From contig JAILLP010000033.1 in NCBI GenBank assembly GCA_024693065.1, forward strand, positions 1 to 64,000: a stretch of 64,000 nucleotides of DNA. Reading direction: 5' to 3'. Position numbers and translations under genes: made by a program. This DNA is from Paludibacteraceae bacterium. GTDB lineage: Bacteria > Bacteroidota > Bacteroidia > Bacteroidales > Paludibacteraceae. Each line of letters opens with the position of its first letter. The stretch's first letter is position 1. The notes beneath the pieces were generated by a model. The model worked only from the letters and a program-made list of their open reading frames with translations, had not been told where the DNA came from and searched no databases. Of the stretch, positions 10,201-18,013 are shown piece after piece.

Positions 10201-13200
10201 CCACCTCCTTGAAGTTGACCGAAAGATAGTTGTCGCTTTGGCTGTTTGTGCCGCAGTCATCCGTGGCTACAACACGGAAGAATGTCTTCTTGTTCCCCAA
10301 GTAATCCACTTCCACTGTTATGCTCTTGGCGGCTGTGGAATTGTTGCCGTTCCATTCCGCAGGGACAGGTTCCCAATTATTGCCATCGTTGGAGTATTCC
10401 CACTTCAGGGCCACGTTGTTCGGATCCAGCTTACAGGACATCATGACTTTCTCTTTACTTCCCTTACAGAACTCGTAGAAATTATAATAATATTCGTTGT
10501 CGTTCATGTCGACGAACGAGATTCCGCCGACCTTCATGCCGGAGCCTCCCTTCACGATGATAGGATTACTGCTTATCTTTCTGGTCCTACCACCCTCGTC
10601 CTTGCCGCTGAACACTACCGTGTAGGAATATTTCTTGCCGGCTTCGGCTGTGAACTTATAGGTGACGCCATCCCCCACAGGGCTGTTCCCGTAGTACCAC
10701 TGCCATTTGGCGTCCTTCATATTGAGGATGCTTTCATCCCCGAAGGTTATCCTTTCCGTGTTCTTTACCGAAAGTTCGACCGTCTCCCCTCCGCATATTT
10801 CTGCGGTGTCGCTTTGACCGGTGCTTGTTTCGATAATCGGTGTGCCGGAGAATCCCGTGTTCAGGATGAACGAATAGATGGCTTCGCTCTTACAACTGGT
10901 TGATATGGTTCCTTTGCGGTATACTTCCAAATCCACCCTGCTGGATTCCTCGAATAGGAACGAATCTATTGAAACGGACATTGCGGTTCCATTGTATGTG
11001 ACATCATCCAAGAAGATGAAGTCCCCGCTGCTGGCTGACAAAAAAGGGCTGACCACGTCTCCTTTGTCAACCCCTTTCAGGTTGACGGATACGTTTGTCT
11101 TACCATCCTTGAAGTCTTCAGGTGTGATGATGTTGTTGGTGACGATGATGTCGAAGGATAGATCCTTTTCCACCTTCACTTGGCCAACTCGGCTCTCCGC
11201 CCTGTATATGTTGGTGTTCGTACACTTGTTGTCCGTCACCACGACATAGAATGTGGTGTCGTTTGTCAACTTGACGTTAAATAACACTGAACCCTCTTTG
11301 GAGACGTGTTTGTCTTCTTGGGTTACGTTTCCCGGATAGAGGGCCAAATCGTATGTCGTTCCGCTTCCGCCTCCTTTGGCGATACCCAGCACTTCGAGAT
11401 TCTCCCCATAGCAGAATCTATCCCCGTCGTAGCCCATGGCTGGTGTTGTGAGCGCACCGTAGGTCTTCATGATGATGCTATCCGTCACGGTATAGCACAA
11501 ATCGGTGCCCTCATAGTAGAAACAGTTTCTTTTGACCTTATAGCTTTTGCCCGCCTCAGGGAAGGTAAAATCCATGGATTCTCCTGTTTCACCTGTTTTG
11601 ATGTCCCCGTTGACGCTCCACGAATAGGATGTGTACTCTTCGTCTTTCACTTTGCATGACAACGGTATTGGCGTGCCGGCGCAGACAGTATCCTGGTTAG
11701 GGTCTCCGTTCGGTCCTATGTTGAGGGACTTCTTCCTCTCCTTGATCTCAGATTCCTTGATTGTCTTATGGAGCGTGGTTTGACATCCCGTCTCAGTGTT
11801 CAAGACGATGATATCGTAATTGTAATCTTTCTTCTCCGTCAACTTAATCTTAGCCGTTGATACTCCTTCGACACCCGCGAACGCCTCACTTCCGCGGTGG
11901 ATTTCACAGAGATGTCCGTCTTTAGCCGCCCTGACTGTTATTTCGTTGCCGACCACCCTACATGAGCTGACGGTTGGCGTGACATCTATCTTCTCGTATG
12001 TCTCGACCTCTATTGATTGGCTGGATACGATGGTGTCGCCACAGAACTCCACAGCGGACTGGACCATATAGTTTTGTGTGGCTGGCATTTCATAATCTGT
12101 GGCCTTCTCATTGAATGTCTTCAATGTTCTATATTTTTCTCCGTCATAGTGGAAGTACCAGTATTTGGTTAGACATAGGGAAGCGCCGAATTTACTGGTC
12201 ATCAATGTCTGTTCATCCAGAAGATGGTCGTTGTTCAGGCGCATTGACAACTCGATGGTGTCTCCGTAACATTTCGGATCCGCCGTTAATAATCCGTCGA
12301 CAGTCACTGAAGGCTTCGGTTTCGAGTAGGTGGTGACCGTCAGGGCGTCGCTCACGTCCTTGCCCAGTTCCGTTCCGTCCGGCATGTAGGACGTGACCAC
12401 ACGTCTTAGATATACCTTCTCGTCCTCGTTGATTTTCCTTTGCCAATTTCCGTCATAGTTCTTACTCTCGAAGTATATGCTTTCGCCGCCAGCGTTTACG
12501 TTGGACATCTTGTACCAACTGCTTCCGTCATTGCTGTATTGCCATTCGTACATGGCGGTGGCTTGACCCGTGATCGCCTCCGGTATGGCGTTGTTTTCGT
12601 TCAATTTTGGCACGGTTGAACCAGGACATACATATATCGTGCTGACAAGGAATCTATTACCAGCCACTTCATCCAGCTTCATGAACTCGACCTTGACAGG
12701 TTCGCTTATGCAGTTTGTTCCAACCGTACGTTTCTTGTAGAAGTAAAGGGCTGGAGGCATGTCATCCGTGAGGTTGGTTTTGTATACCCCTCCCGTCATG
12801 GGTTTCAAATCCGATCCGTCATTCTTTTCGCTATAGAAATATTTATGTGTGCTGTTCTCCTTGTCGGAGATGATCAGCTTGCATTCCCTACCACGGTATC
12901 CCTTTACAACAATATAATTCTCCTCAGAAGAAGTGTTCTTTGTTAGGCTGATGTTATTACTTGTCGTCGTGATATTATCGACCGTGAACGTAGGTAATGG
13001 GTTAACATGCATAACTGCCTCTTTGACGATTGGTTCACTGCTGCATCCGTCCTGCATGCTCACCACAAAACGGACATCGTTTTGTATGTTTGGATAATTT
13101 CTTGTCGTGTTCACCTCGTTGTCGGAGGTGAACTCCTCCACATCGTCGCCATTGATGATTTTACAGTTGAAAGAGAACTTCTCCATCTTGTAATCGGACG

Positions 13201-14887
13201 GGTTCTCCCCCTCTTTGTATTTCGCTGTGAATTGCACATCCTCCAAGTTGTCACCCATGCACACTTCGGGTTGGCTTACCTCTACTGTCAAGTCATCTGT
13301 CTTAACCTTTTTGCTTATCTTAATCGTGTAATATACATCGTCAGGGGCATATATCTCCGCATCCTCGAAGGCCTCCAATATGGCACACTGCCTGAATTTG
13401 TATGTCACGCCTTCCTCAAGTGACGAGAGAGGTATTCTCAAATCAGGATCGTTATCTGGATTATATGTAAAAAGTTCATTGGTTCTTCTTATCTTATCCT
13501 CTTTACCCTTCGTTTCCAAGAGCCTTTCAGATGTTTTGTCTGTAGAGTATTTCCAAAGGTATTTTACGCCGTATGCGGATGCATATTTTGAGAATTCTCC
13601 GAAATCACATTTGTTCCCTGAATATATTTTATAATCATTTTCGTAATTGCTAGCAGTATTGCCGACTACTAATTGTGTGGTCGCAGGACATTCTACTCTG
13701 TCCGGTTTTTCATAGATTCCATCCAATGATGGAGAAGGAAGCACTAAGAACTCAATCTTATTGCTCTCGCATTTTGTAGAACCAACAAAATTAGAGTTGT
13801 CATACTCTACAGATCTGTAAACCTCGAACTTTTGTCCTGGCTTAAATTCTCGCCCATTGTTGCTTGCTTTGAATGTTCCAGTACTAATATTATCCACATA
13901 AATGTCATTTGACAAAGAAACGTTTGAGGTCTTGGGAGTAAACATTTCACCTCCTGATCCTGTCGGATTTGTTATGCTTACATAATCTTTTACTGTACAT
14001 TCCACGCCACCGTAAGATGGAGATACTTTATTTACGGTTGATGATAATCCAATATTACTCTCTGTCTGGCTTTCGTATATTGCATATAAATTAGCCTTTA
14101 ATTGAGGATTATATTCACTGTTAACGGCTAAATCTCCGACACCACATTTGAATATTCGAATTTGTAAAACATTTTCACCTGAAGTGTGAGCGTATCCAAG
14201 AAAAGTCTTGTCTTCATGTATCCAACCCTTCTCATCTGTATAATTCCACTTGCAATAATAAACATTTCTAAGAAATATGTCTATATATCCGTATTTGTTG
14301 TAATAATACAAATTATCAGCATTCCGTTTTATTTCTTCCCATAATTTATTTGTATTTAGGCTAAAAACTTTCCCTGGTATAAGATAGTTATAACCATAAT
14401 TTTTATTGGTCTTTAGAACATGTTCATCCTCTGGTTGCGTTGTGCAACCATAATAAACAGCATTGCTCCATGTTGACGTTTTATTTATTGTTGTCCATTC
14501 AAGATTATATATAACGAATAAATCTTTTGGATAGTCCATTCCTTTATTGTAATCATGCCACAATCTATGAGTTGCAACAAATGCTGTACTGCTAATGTCA
14601 ATGAACTTCTCTATGAAGTATGATTCTGTCATATATACAGTTCTTTTCCCTTGGTAAAGGCATTTCATTTCTTCTTTTTTGTCAGGAAAATCAAACTCCG
14701 TGTGTTCTAGTTTGCCTTTGTGATGATGGTCTTCGATTCGTTCAACACCGGGAACTTCATGCCAATCTGAGTGTGCATATTCTATGCCTGTGTCGCCAAA
14801 GCGCTGTCCCAAAACGGCTATGTTATTTAGGAATCCGATCAATATTAAGGTGATTCTCTTTACTATACTAAAATTTGCTTTTTTCAT
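4235..14887 (-). CDS. Giant T9SS-secreted multidomain surface protein
   Basis: A 3550-residue exported protein. The ATG at 14887 starts a good signal peptide (Lys-rich, hydrophobic, ending VLG before Gln28); an ATG 24 bases upstream would only add a hydrophilic leader. After a unique N-terminal region of about 400 residues, most of the chain consists of Ig/PKD-like beta modules of roughly 90-120 residues. Recurring features are a Cys near each module start (C-G-x-V or CPN/CYN), WQYS/WQY cores, and YYRRVVT or YFRRIVT strands ending in a Cys. Just before the end is a PKD-like module (GTYKIRLEVTDG). The last 80 residues form a type A T9SS sorting domain ending SGVYIVNVNGMIFKVIKM. It is probably a surface-anchored adhesin or scaffold. 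It is the third gene of a minus-strand operon with a lipoprotein and a barrel protein. No catalytic motif was recognised. Confidence 0.88.
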   Translation of the reverse strand: MKKANFSIVKRITLILIGFLNNIAVLGQRFGDTGIEYAHSDWHEVPGVERIEDHHHKGKLEHTEFDFPDKKEEMKCLYQGKRTVYMTESYFIEKFIDISSTAFVATHRLWHDYNKGMDYPKDLFVIYNLEWTTINKTSTWSNAVYYGCTTQPEDEHVLKTNKNYGYNYLIPGKVFSLNTNKLWEEIKRNADNLYYYNKYGYIDIFLRNVYYCKWNYTDEKGWIHEDKTFLGYAHTSGENVLQIRIFKCGVGDLAVNSEYNPQLKANLYAIYESQTESNIGLSSTVNKVSPSYGGVECTVKDYVSITNPTGSGGEMFTPKTSNVSLSNDIYVDNISTGTFKASNNGREFKPGQKFEVYRSVEYDNSNFVGSTKCESNKIEFLVLPSPSLDGIYEKPDRVECPATTQLVVGNTASNYENDYKIYSGNKCDFGEFSKYASAYGVKYLWKYSTDKTSERLLETKGKEDKIRRTNELFTYNPDNDPDLRIPLSSLEEGVTYKFRQCAILEAFEDAEIYAPDDVYYTIKISKKVKTDDLTVEVSQPEVCMGDNLEDVQFTAKYKEGENPSDYKMEKFSFNCKIINGDDVEEFTSDNEVNTTRNYPNIQNDVRFVVSMQDGCSSEPIVKEAVMHVNPLPTFTVDNITTTSNNISLTKNTSSEENYIVVKGYRGRECKLIISDKENSTHKYFYSEKNDGSDLKPMTGGVYKTNLTDDMPPALYFYKKRTVGTNCISEPVKVEFMKLDEVAGNRFLVSTIYVCPGSTVPKLNENNAIPEAITGQATAMYEWQYSNDGSSWYKMSNVNAGGESIYFESKNYDGNWQRKINEDEKVYLRRVVTSYMPDGTELGKDVSDALTVTTYSKPKPSVTVDGLLTADPKCYGDTIELSMRLNNDHLLDEQTLMTSKFGASLCLTKYWYFHYDGEKYRTLKTFNEKATDYEMPATQNYMVQSAVEFCGDTIVSSQSIEVETYEKIDVTPTVSSCRVVGNEITVRAAKDGHLCEIHRGSEAFAGVEGVSTAKIKLTEKKDYNYDIIVLNTETGCQTTLHKTIKESEIKERKKSLNIGPNGDPNQDTVCAGTPIPLSCKVKDEEYTSYSWSVNGDIKTGETGESMDFTFPEAGKSYKVKRNCFYYEGTDLCYTVTDSIIMKTYGALTTPAMGYDGDRFCYGENLEVLGIAKGGGSGTTYDLALYPGNVTQEDKHVSKEGSVLFNVKLTNDTTFYVVVTDNKCTNTNIYRAESRVGQVKVEKDLSFDIIVTNNIITPEDFKDGKTNVSVNLKGVDKGDVVSPFLSASSGDFIFLDDVTYNGTAMSVSIDSFLFEESSRVDLEVYRKGTISTSCKSEAIYSFILNTGFSGTPIIETSTGQSDTAEICGGETVELSVKNTERITFGDESILNMKDAKWQWYYGNSPVGDGVTYKFTAEAGKKYSYTVVFSGKDEGGRTRKISSNPIIVKGGSGMKVGGISFVDMNDNEYYYNFYEFCKGSKEKVMMSCKLDPNNVALKWEYSNDGNNWEPVPAEWNGNNSTAAKSITVEVDYLGNKKTFFRVVATDDCGTNSQSDNYLSVNFKEVEKPQVSYVGNSVFLDEQSLPEIIPFSRYYYHTDSYDFIGVNESNTSNFSYQYVYYTPHFGENTVKVVRREKAKISDEICISDTVDYTFNIYKRLVTPSLTKNPLDSAFCPNETRARYLHLDQISGGDSATYKTSWQYKLENGESWYAVKEGDNMELFSANIGQIEKNFDEYGQTVKITNLVQTVSFRAIVSCGGGYSGGYATSNEVTMNVYAPLKDNGIDYGTKTICYNSAIDTIKGYVAKGGSGKYTYIWEWSNDTVFSAIVKGEDNDPFFAPTNEGGKYNLKTTTYFRRKVTDDVCKNTLYSNVKKVVVRDSFNIHPEDVQCDRIVSTGSRAELTGITDFSQSGTHDIQYIWWETENKELARSEVNISVLTEPLDVPSGDESFLKTYYVQSVRGGCPSANKMPIDIYVYNQTGGHIYIEDHNPEKGNYWICSGTKDIQIASDDYAPNATFTWFFLNKNATKPTMINRKVDGGTSVNVTTPEVRLDTTNAALSLINRSGERQPVRIYRRTSVVAGGIENFLYSDTVTIYVVPTLESVSDALYADGLTNPGGLAGDITVEGGKKNYCLGEMPNQILGYLENPLPDYWTKYKDYIGPWLYDKSYPGGFKTYYEYQKDNGDWVKDMEYDYSQNQFAGSDPYKVKTEYGELDGTYRVRRVLDDGCSSLASNELVLSLFNKKLDPDTVTTYAFTPEVTSYRVKEDAIRSGYEIGDSIFFLCNDQYVDLIWYLDPECTEVLADGSSRCSFTLTSEIAEQKAGEGAYIYAKAKREECIGEAVAIPFEYGTESNGGTIYISDSIICHNGIYSDIINESPASGTYVSPVYGQMKWTYTWQYKRSSDSRTGWSKIEGETGTGLSADIINDISSITITDSTPLLIRRVATNDKGRVRYSNVLALTHYKRLAPGTISLNGTKDKFCAYDTLPYVKKDLPASGGKVYGAYNVTWQYNINGGEWETAYAIDSLYVGWLTDSLDRTVNNTINVRCKYADECEEVTSEPVQVTLYRTNGIPSIYQNSDSCNAEEVRLTIYKDEYEKTYHWYAISVLFSVDSTSITEEKYWHREGDENIIRRFSSMPADYYGVQSEDMETGCFSDFYYFYVDSLPKLDQSAPIAPIAICPNTDLEIKGGTLSGGNGEKNFQWQISLTDNEEDFSDIVDGTMEDLQLSSRFIKTASYFRRIVTDMCDADTSDIVLVNIRSKANVSPEDLSFDDFKCPLGIFSVKVVAEMDSIASSEYWTLGDDTISVIGKSIQMEGFEGDSMSYPFTHFVTDSTGLTCQSDVIYVTAHNKPAIIENTNIITTENYKPCIGSTIRINGSVLGGLYPEQVKYTWYVNGNEQIGEFGSNLRTTAKLTMSIFRVADNGCIKDSSNTLKLEGQSVYDFDYSKELSMSIESNVSDSSVVLNIQGSRSFDENYYFSGDGELPVASSNSILLPYKYDVYKDSILEIYAKQSYCVEPFVVNPLRGGVISIDGDTVLCGGSKISPIVATELEDGLEYVGLISYRWQYKNERTGDFINIDNATGKYYTPSVIDIPTTYRRLAYTKNKQYMSISNELTITIKSLVTMTGITTNYSDSELDDFGLDHSQTSVLKTASLPMYLQDSVFNADRVLWQKSHDLNEWNTVETMERNSTNLYEMRISDTALIVYYRVIGLNDCGADTSKVFTVKTDIAPLITDDELVLLDTICDGDKFARIAYKNPRSDVYRYSYSLNTQNFISLYAVKSSVSNDQLIGKGSVIENDESLIEDGLAIFYPRESFDVTITRHVIATGATSKKVVHFVVDHFSSSFKYIVDGASEYPMGKAENSVRLNQGSKVSFIAEATSDVKNSSDISYKWHLIEPLNLNYYSTFGGSVGIEGLTSKSQSPSCYFYNAGTYKIRLEVTDGICKSTMSDSALYIDKSTVRSYEVAAAFADEDDVFENEAVDGPLYVDVTPTLVKTSFEVFTNMEEGLPYEVTDEVGLKVKEGILSKTERIDATAWRSGVYIVNVNGMIFKVIKM

Positions 14888-14933
14888 GTGCTTAAATTTT
14901 TGAAATTTCACATGGAGGGGTCACTTTTTATTA

Positions 14934-15794
14934 TTATTTGTCAATTGTGATTATCTCTTTTTTCCATGTGCTCCAAGCCCCTTCGTTGTCCATACAACGA
15001 TAGTAGATGGTGTGCTTACCTGGCTCTTGAAATATGTGGTTGAAAACATTTATGGATGTGGCGGTGATGTAAACTCCTCCGTATGCGGCTTTGCCTCCTT
15101 GCCAATATCCTTCTCTTTGTTCGTAACGATTTTCGTTTTTCCTGTATTCTATGATATTTCCGTCAATACATACTTCGTATTTGCTTACGCTACCATCTTT
15201 GTCGTAACTGTTTCCTAAATCGATTTTCCTTTCCATGCCTTCTCCTGATATTGCTATTACTGGAATGGGTGCTATATTCCCAATTATATTGACCTTCACT
15301 TTTACTGGATATTCATTCCAAAAGTGGTCTCCATATACTAATATGAAATAACGATATCCCAATAGCCTTGCAGATGTGTCTGAATCGAACAATTGAACTT
15401 CGTCATGGGTTATTCCACCGATCAATGTGTAGTCGTTTTCTTTGTACTCAACCGAACTTCCAATGTTAAATTTTTGAGCGTCTCCAGTCCCAGGGTTTTG
15501 GGGATCTAGATACTCACTCCATGGCCTGATATATTCACTTTTCCCATACATCTCACGGTATACTCTGAATCCGCTTCTATCAGTTTCAACAGATTTGCTA
15601 AATACTTTCTCAGTACGAATTGTGACTTCTTGCATTTTGGGGTAATGGGCATCTACCGTATCGATGTGATCCGGATAGTTTATGTAGAATGTGATCTCGG
15701 AACTTTTTTCTTTGAACCAGTCATCTCGAGTGTCGCAAGATACGCAGACAATTGCACATGCGATAATTCCTAAAACATATATTGTTTTTTTCAT
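14934..15794 (-). CDS. PKD-like outer-surface lipoprotein
   Basis: A 286-residue lipoprotein. ATG at 15794 is chosen; the frame extends to a TTG three codons earlier, but MKKTIYVLG followed by a lipobox ending VSC at Cys20 is the natural start. The mature protein starts with DTRDDW. Its last 90 residues look like a PKD fold (ISGEGMERKIDLGNSYDKDGS, then HTIYYRCMDNEGAWS), as found in Bacteroidetes surface proteins. It sits 12 bases after the barrel gene stop and 46 bases before the giant protein gene on the same strand, so it may help anchor or present the giant protein. That role is inferred from position. No close named family recognised. Confidence 0.8.
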   Translation of the reverse strand: MKKTIYVLGIIACAIVCVSCDTRDDWFKEKSSEITFYINYPDHIDTVDAHYPKMQEVTIRTEKVFSKSVETDRSGFRVYREMYGKSEYIRPWSEYLDPQNPGTGDAQKFNIGSSVEYKENDYTLIGGITHDEVQLFDSDTSARLLGYRYFILVYGDHFWNEYPVKVKVNIIGNIAPIPVIAISGEGMERKIDLGNSYDKDGSVSKYEVCIDGNIIEYRKNENRYEQREGYWQGGKAAYGGVYITATSINVFNHIFQEPGKHTIYYRCMDNEGAWSTWKKEIITIDK

Positions 15795-15806
15795 GTCCTT
15801 CAATTT

Positions 15807-16385
15807 TTATCTGTGGAAGTTAAACCTAACTGCTAAAGAGAAGTTGGGCTTCAAGTAGTTCTCTGCTTTGCTGAACAGTGCGTATTGCTGCGCTTTCAGT
15901 ACGAATGACACCTTCGTCCATGGGATAAACTCCACACCTGTGCCTACTTGCGCACCGAAGCATAGACCTTTCTCTTGCACATCGACTAGGTCGCAAAGCC
16001 ATTTGTCATATCCGACGGCTGGACCTAACCCCCAGTGCCAATAAAACCATCTGGTGGAGTTTATCAGGTTGTGTTCAAAGCCTGGTGACACGAGTAAAGT
16101 GTTTATGAATTCAGTGTAACCGAAAAAGGCTCTCTCATGATCCAATTCCACCAGGAACGACATCCTGGTGTTGAAACAGTAGGCGTAGGTTAGTCCGAAG
16201 TCGATTATGTTCTTCGTTCCGTGACCGGCTCTGAGGCCAACTGATTGGCATCCTTTTACGTGCGAGAGTGTCACTGCCGCATATTGGTTGAGGCGTTCTT
16301 CCGCCATGCCCGTTGCCCCGAGCATTAGTGCGACTGACAGACAGATCAACTTGTGTGCCATCTTTCTTTTAAATGTATTTTTCAT
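15807..16385 (-). CDS. Outer-membrane beta-barrel protein (PorT/TraO-like size)
   Basis: A 192-residue protein with a signal peptide (hydrophobic CLSVALMLGATGMA, cleavage probably before EERLNQ). It then has alternating amphipathic strands and ends with a typical outer-membrane signature, FSLAVRFNFHR, with a terminal aromatic residue. The layout resembles small eight-stranded barrels of the PorT or conjugal TraO type, but no other conjugation genes are present. First gene of the operon encoding a lipoprotein and the giant T9SS protein. The order barrel-lipoprotein-adhesin suggests a role in placing the giant protein on the surface, by analogy with SprF-SprB pairs; sequence similarity to SprF is not evident. 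A second in-frame ATG is 8 codons in. Confidence 0.75.
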   Translation of the reverse strand: MKNTFKRKMAHKLICLSVALMLGATGMAEERLNQYAAVTLSHVKGCQSVGLRAGHGTKNIIDFGLTYAYCFNTRMSFLVELDHERAFFGYTEFINTLLVSPGFEHNLINSTRWFYWHWGLGPAVGYDKWLCDLVDVQEKGLCFGAQVGTGVEFIPWTKVSFVLKAQQYALFSKAENYLKPNFSLAVRFNFHR

Positions 16386-16530
16386 TTTCTACTGTTAATT
16401 ATCACTTAAACACTTCCGAATGTCCTTCATGGCTCTCTTTCTCCATGTCTTTCCGTTCGTGTGCTACGTCAATAAACCACAACTTACGCCCGAATGGGCA
16501 ATATCTATGTGTTTTTATTTAAATTCTCTG

Positions 16531-16562
16531 CAAAAATAATATTTTAATTAATATGAAACAAT
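16531..16562 (-). promoter_or_regulatory. Promoter of the giant-protein operon
   Basis: On the minus strand the -7 element is TATTTTTG (complement of 16531-16538). Twenty bases upstream is ATTG (complement of 16559-16562). It lies about 145 bases before the ATG at 16385, leaving a long leader in which I see no clear structure. Confidence 0.65.
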
Positions 16563-16744
16563 AGTGAAGTGTTTTTTACACAAAAATAATTGTATCTATT
16601 TGTAAATAAAATAAATAGAAATTTACAAATGAGAATATTTCTACAAAATAGTACCGTTTTGTTCCTTTTGCGTAAGATTCATGTGATATGTGTCTGATGA
16701 AGGTGTCATGTTGGGCTTGAAGTCTGGCATGCTCGTGATCGATG

Positions 16745-16780
16745 CCCCCCCCCCAAAAAAAAAGAACGGGAAGCCCATTC
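16745..16780 (-). terminator. Orphan intrinsic terminator next to a 10-base C tract
   Basis: Read on the minus strand, a 7-bp stem (GAATGGG with CCCGTTC, loop CTT) is followed at once by nine T and then ten G (plus strand: ten C at 16745-16754, nine A at 16755-16763). It has the form of a rho-independent terminator, but no minus-strand gene lies upstream of it before rplT. It could end a small RNA starting between 16800 and 17150, or be a relic. Confidence 0.5.
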
Positions 16781-16990
16781 TTTCCTGCCACAGTGTTTTT
16801 AGTTTTGAAGGAATAGCTGGTATGTGATTTTGTCCGCCTCCGGAATGTGTGCGGGGTGTTTTACAATATCGTCCGGTTTTGAAGATACATATTTGTTTCT
16901 ATTGAGGAATCGCCATGTTTCACGCCTTGAAAATGTCAATATTTTTGACCCGTGCTAACTTTCTAAGGGATTCTTTTGCGAAAAGAATGT

Positions 16991-17030
16991 TAATTTTATA
17001 TAAAATTACGAACGGATAAAATATCCGTTC
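16991..17030. promoter_or_regulatory. Two adjacent perfect palindromes, possible operator
   Basis: The first palindrome is an 18-base perfect dyad (16991-17008, taattttat and its complement). The second is a 9-bp inverted repeat with 3-base spacer (17010-17030, gaacggata / tatccgttc). One base separates them. They end 25 bases upstream of the -33 element of the peptide gene, a normal place for an activator or repressor site. The second has no T run, so it is not a terminator. Confidence 0.55.
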
Positions 17031-17055
17031 AATATGGAAAAAACAACTCGAAGGG

Positions 17056-17087
17056 TTTGGATTATGAAGAAATAAATGCTAAGTTTG
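17056..17087 (+). promoter_or_regulatory. Promoter of the small NVEALA-like gene
   Basis: TTTG at 17056-17059, 20 bases, then TAAGTTTG at 17080-17087, a full match to the Bacteroidetes pattern. The ATG follows at 17155. Confidence 0.7.
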
Positions 17088-17154
17088 GTATGTGACGGTT
17101 GAAAAATCTCACGTTTATTATTAATGTGTATGTCGAACTAAAAATTCTACGGCC

Positions 17155-17385
17155 ATGAAAAAAGGAATCGCAATTTTCGCAGTGTTGGGTGTTTGCGCCG
17201 CCGCTGCAGTAATCTATCAAAACCACTTGAACAATACTTGTGAGTTGAGTGCTGCTAACGTTGAGCCAGAGCCTGACATGGTGCTTCAGGAGCCTGTCGA
17301 AGAGAATCTTGGGTCAGAACAATTGTTCTCTGACATGAGGAGTAAGTTCACATCCACGGAGGAACAACAAAACTTTTACGAGTGA
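17155..17385 (+). CDS. Small exported NVEALA-like peptide
   Basis: A 76-residue protein. It starts MKKGIAIFAVLGVCAAAAVI, a short hydrophobic segment, then YQNHLNNTCELSAANVEPEP and an acidic tail. The arrangement (Lys-Lys start, one hydrophobic helix, a short spacer, then ELS-x-ANVE) is that of the NVEALA family of small Bacteroidetes proteins, though here the motif reads NVEPE rather than NVEAL. Such peptides are exported or membrane-anchored; their role is mostly unknown, with some proposed as secreted signals. It is a single-gene unit with its own promoter (17056-17087), terminator (17457-17493) and possible operator (16991-17030). Confidence 0.75.
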   Translation: MKKGIAIFAVLGVCAAAAVIYQNHLNNTCELSAANVEPEPDMVLQEPVEENLGSEQLFSDMRSKFTSTEEQQNFYE

Positions 17386-17456
17386 TATGCGTTTGTTCTT
17401 ACGTGGGTAAGTTAATAACAAGTTAGTGTTTCGCCTATAAGGTATGGCGCAAACGA

Positions 17457-17493
17457 AACAGGAGGCTCCCTATAGGCCTCCTGTTCTGTTTTT
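17457..17493 (+). terminator. Terminator of the peptide gene
   Basis: A perfect 10-bp stem AACAGGAGGC (17457-17466) with GCCTCCTGTT (17476-17485), then CTGTTTTT. Confidence 0.85.
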
Positions 17494-17530
17494 ATGTGGG
17501 TCCGTGATGCGCCTGCTTATGTGCATGCGC

Positions 17531-17563
17531 AAAAAAAAAGAGGCTACCCGAAGGTAACCTCTT
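17531..17563 (-). terminator. Terminator of the infC-rpmI-rplT transcript
   Basis: On the minus strand, GAGGTTACC (complement of 17553-17561) pairs with GGTAGCCTC (complement of 17540-17548) with one wobble, loop TTCG, then nine T. It lies 22 bases after the rplT stop. Confidence 0.85.
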
Positions 17564-17584
17564 CCGTTATGCGAGTGGAACGGC

Positions 17585-17935
17585 TTAAGCGTTCTTTACT
17601 TTCTCTACCACTGCCTTGAACGCCTCAGGTTGGTTCATGGCTAAGTCAGCCAACACCTTACGGTTCATTTCAATACCTGATTTGTGAATAGCGCCCATCA
17701 ATTGAGAGTAGGACATACCTTCCAAGCGAGCTGCGGCGTTGATACGTTGGATCCACAATGCGCGGAAGTTACGTTTCTTATTTCTACGATCGCGGAAAGC
17801 ATACAAAAGACCCTTCTCCCAAGTGTTCTTTGCAACTGTCCAAACGTTCTTTCTTGCACCATAGTAACCTCTGGTGAGTTTCAAAATTTTCTTTCTCTTT
17901 GCTCTTGAAGCAACGTGATTTACTGATCTTGGCAT
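17585..17935 (-). CDS. rplT: 50S ribosomal protein L20
   Basis: 116 residues, the usual length for bL20. It begins [16 protein letters not shown] and contains the family pattern [12 protein letters not shown] and [14 protein letters not shown]. It binds 23S rRNA and is needed early in 50S assembly. Last gene of infC-rpmI-rplT, followed by a strong terminator. In other bacteria L20 represses this operon; no repressor site could be assigned here. Confidence 0.98.
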   Translation of the reverse strand: MPRSVNHVASRAKRKKILKLTRGYYGARKNVWTVAKNTWEKGLLYAFRDRRNKKRNFRALWIQRINAAARLEGMSYSQLMGAIHKSGIEMNRKVLADLAMNQPEAFKAVVEKVKNA

Positions 17936-18013
17936 TTTCTTAAAAATTTGTGACCGTTAGCGCCTCAATTGAATGAGAACTTCATGCTAAACAATCGATT
18001 AATACTAAGTTTC

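Larger units (their letters stand above)
16386..17154. other. 769-base intergenic region with regulatory elements
   Basis: No convincing gene. From left to right it holds the leader and promoter of the minus-strand operon, a 10-base C tract next to an orphan minus-strand terminator (16745-16780), two adjacent perfect palindromes (16991-17030), and the promoter of the small peptide gene (17056-17087). A short minus-strand frame across the C tract has no protein-like character. The space between 16800 and 16990 shows nothing I can name. Confidence 0.7.

Noticed and set aside
16576-16791. 71-codon minus-strand frame crossing the C tract
   Set aside because: It depends on the homopolymer run and overlaps the orphan terminator; no recognisable features.
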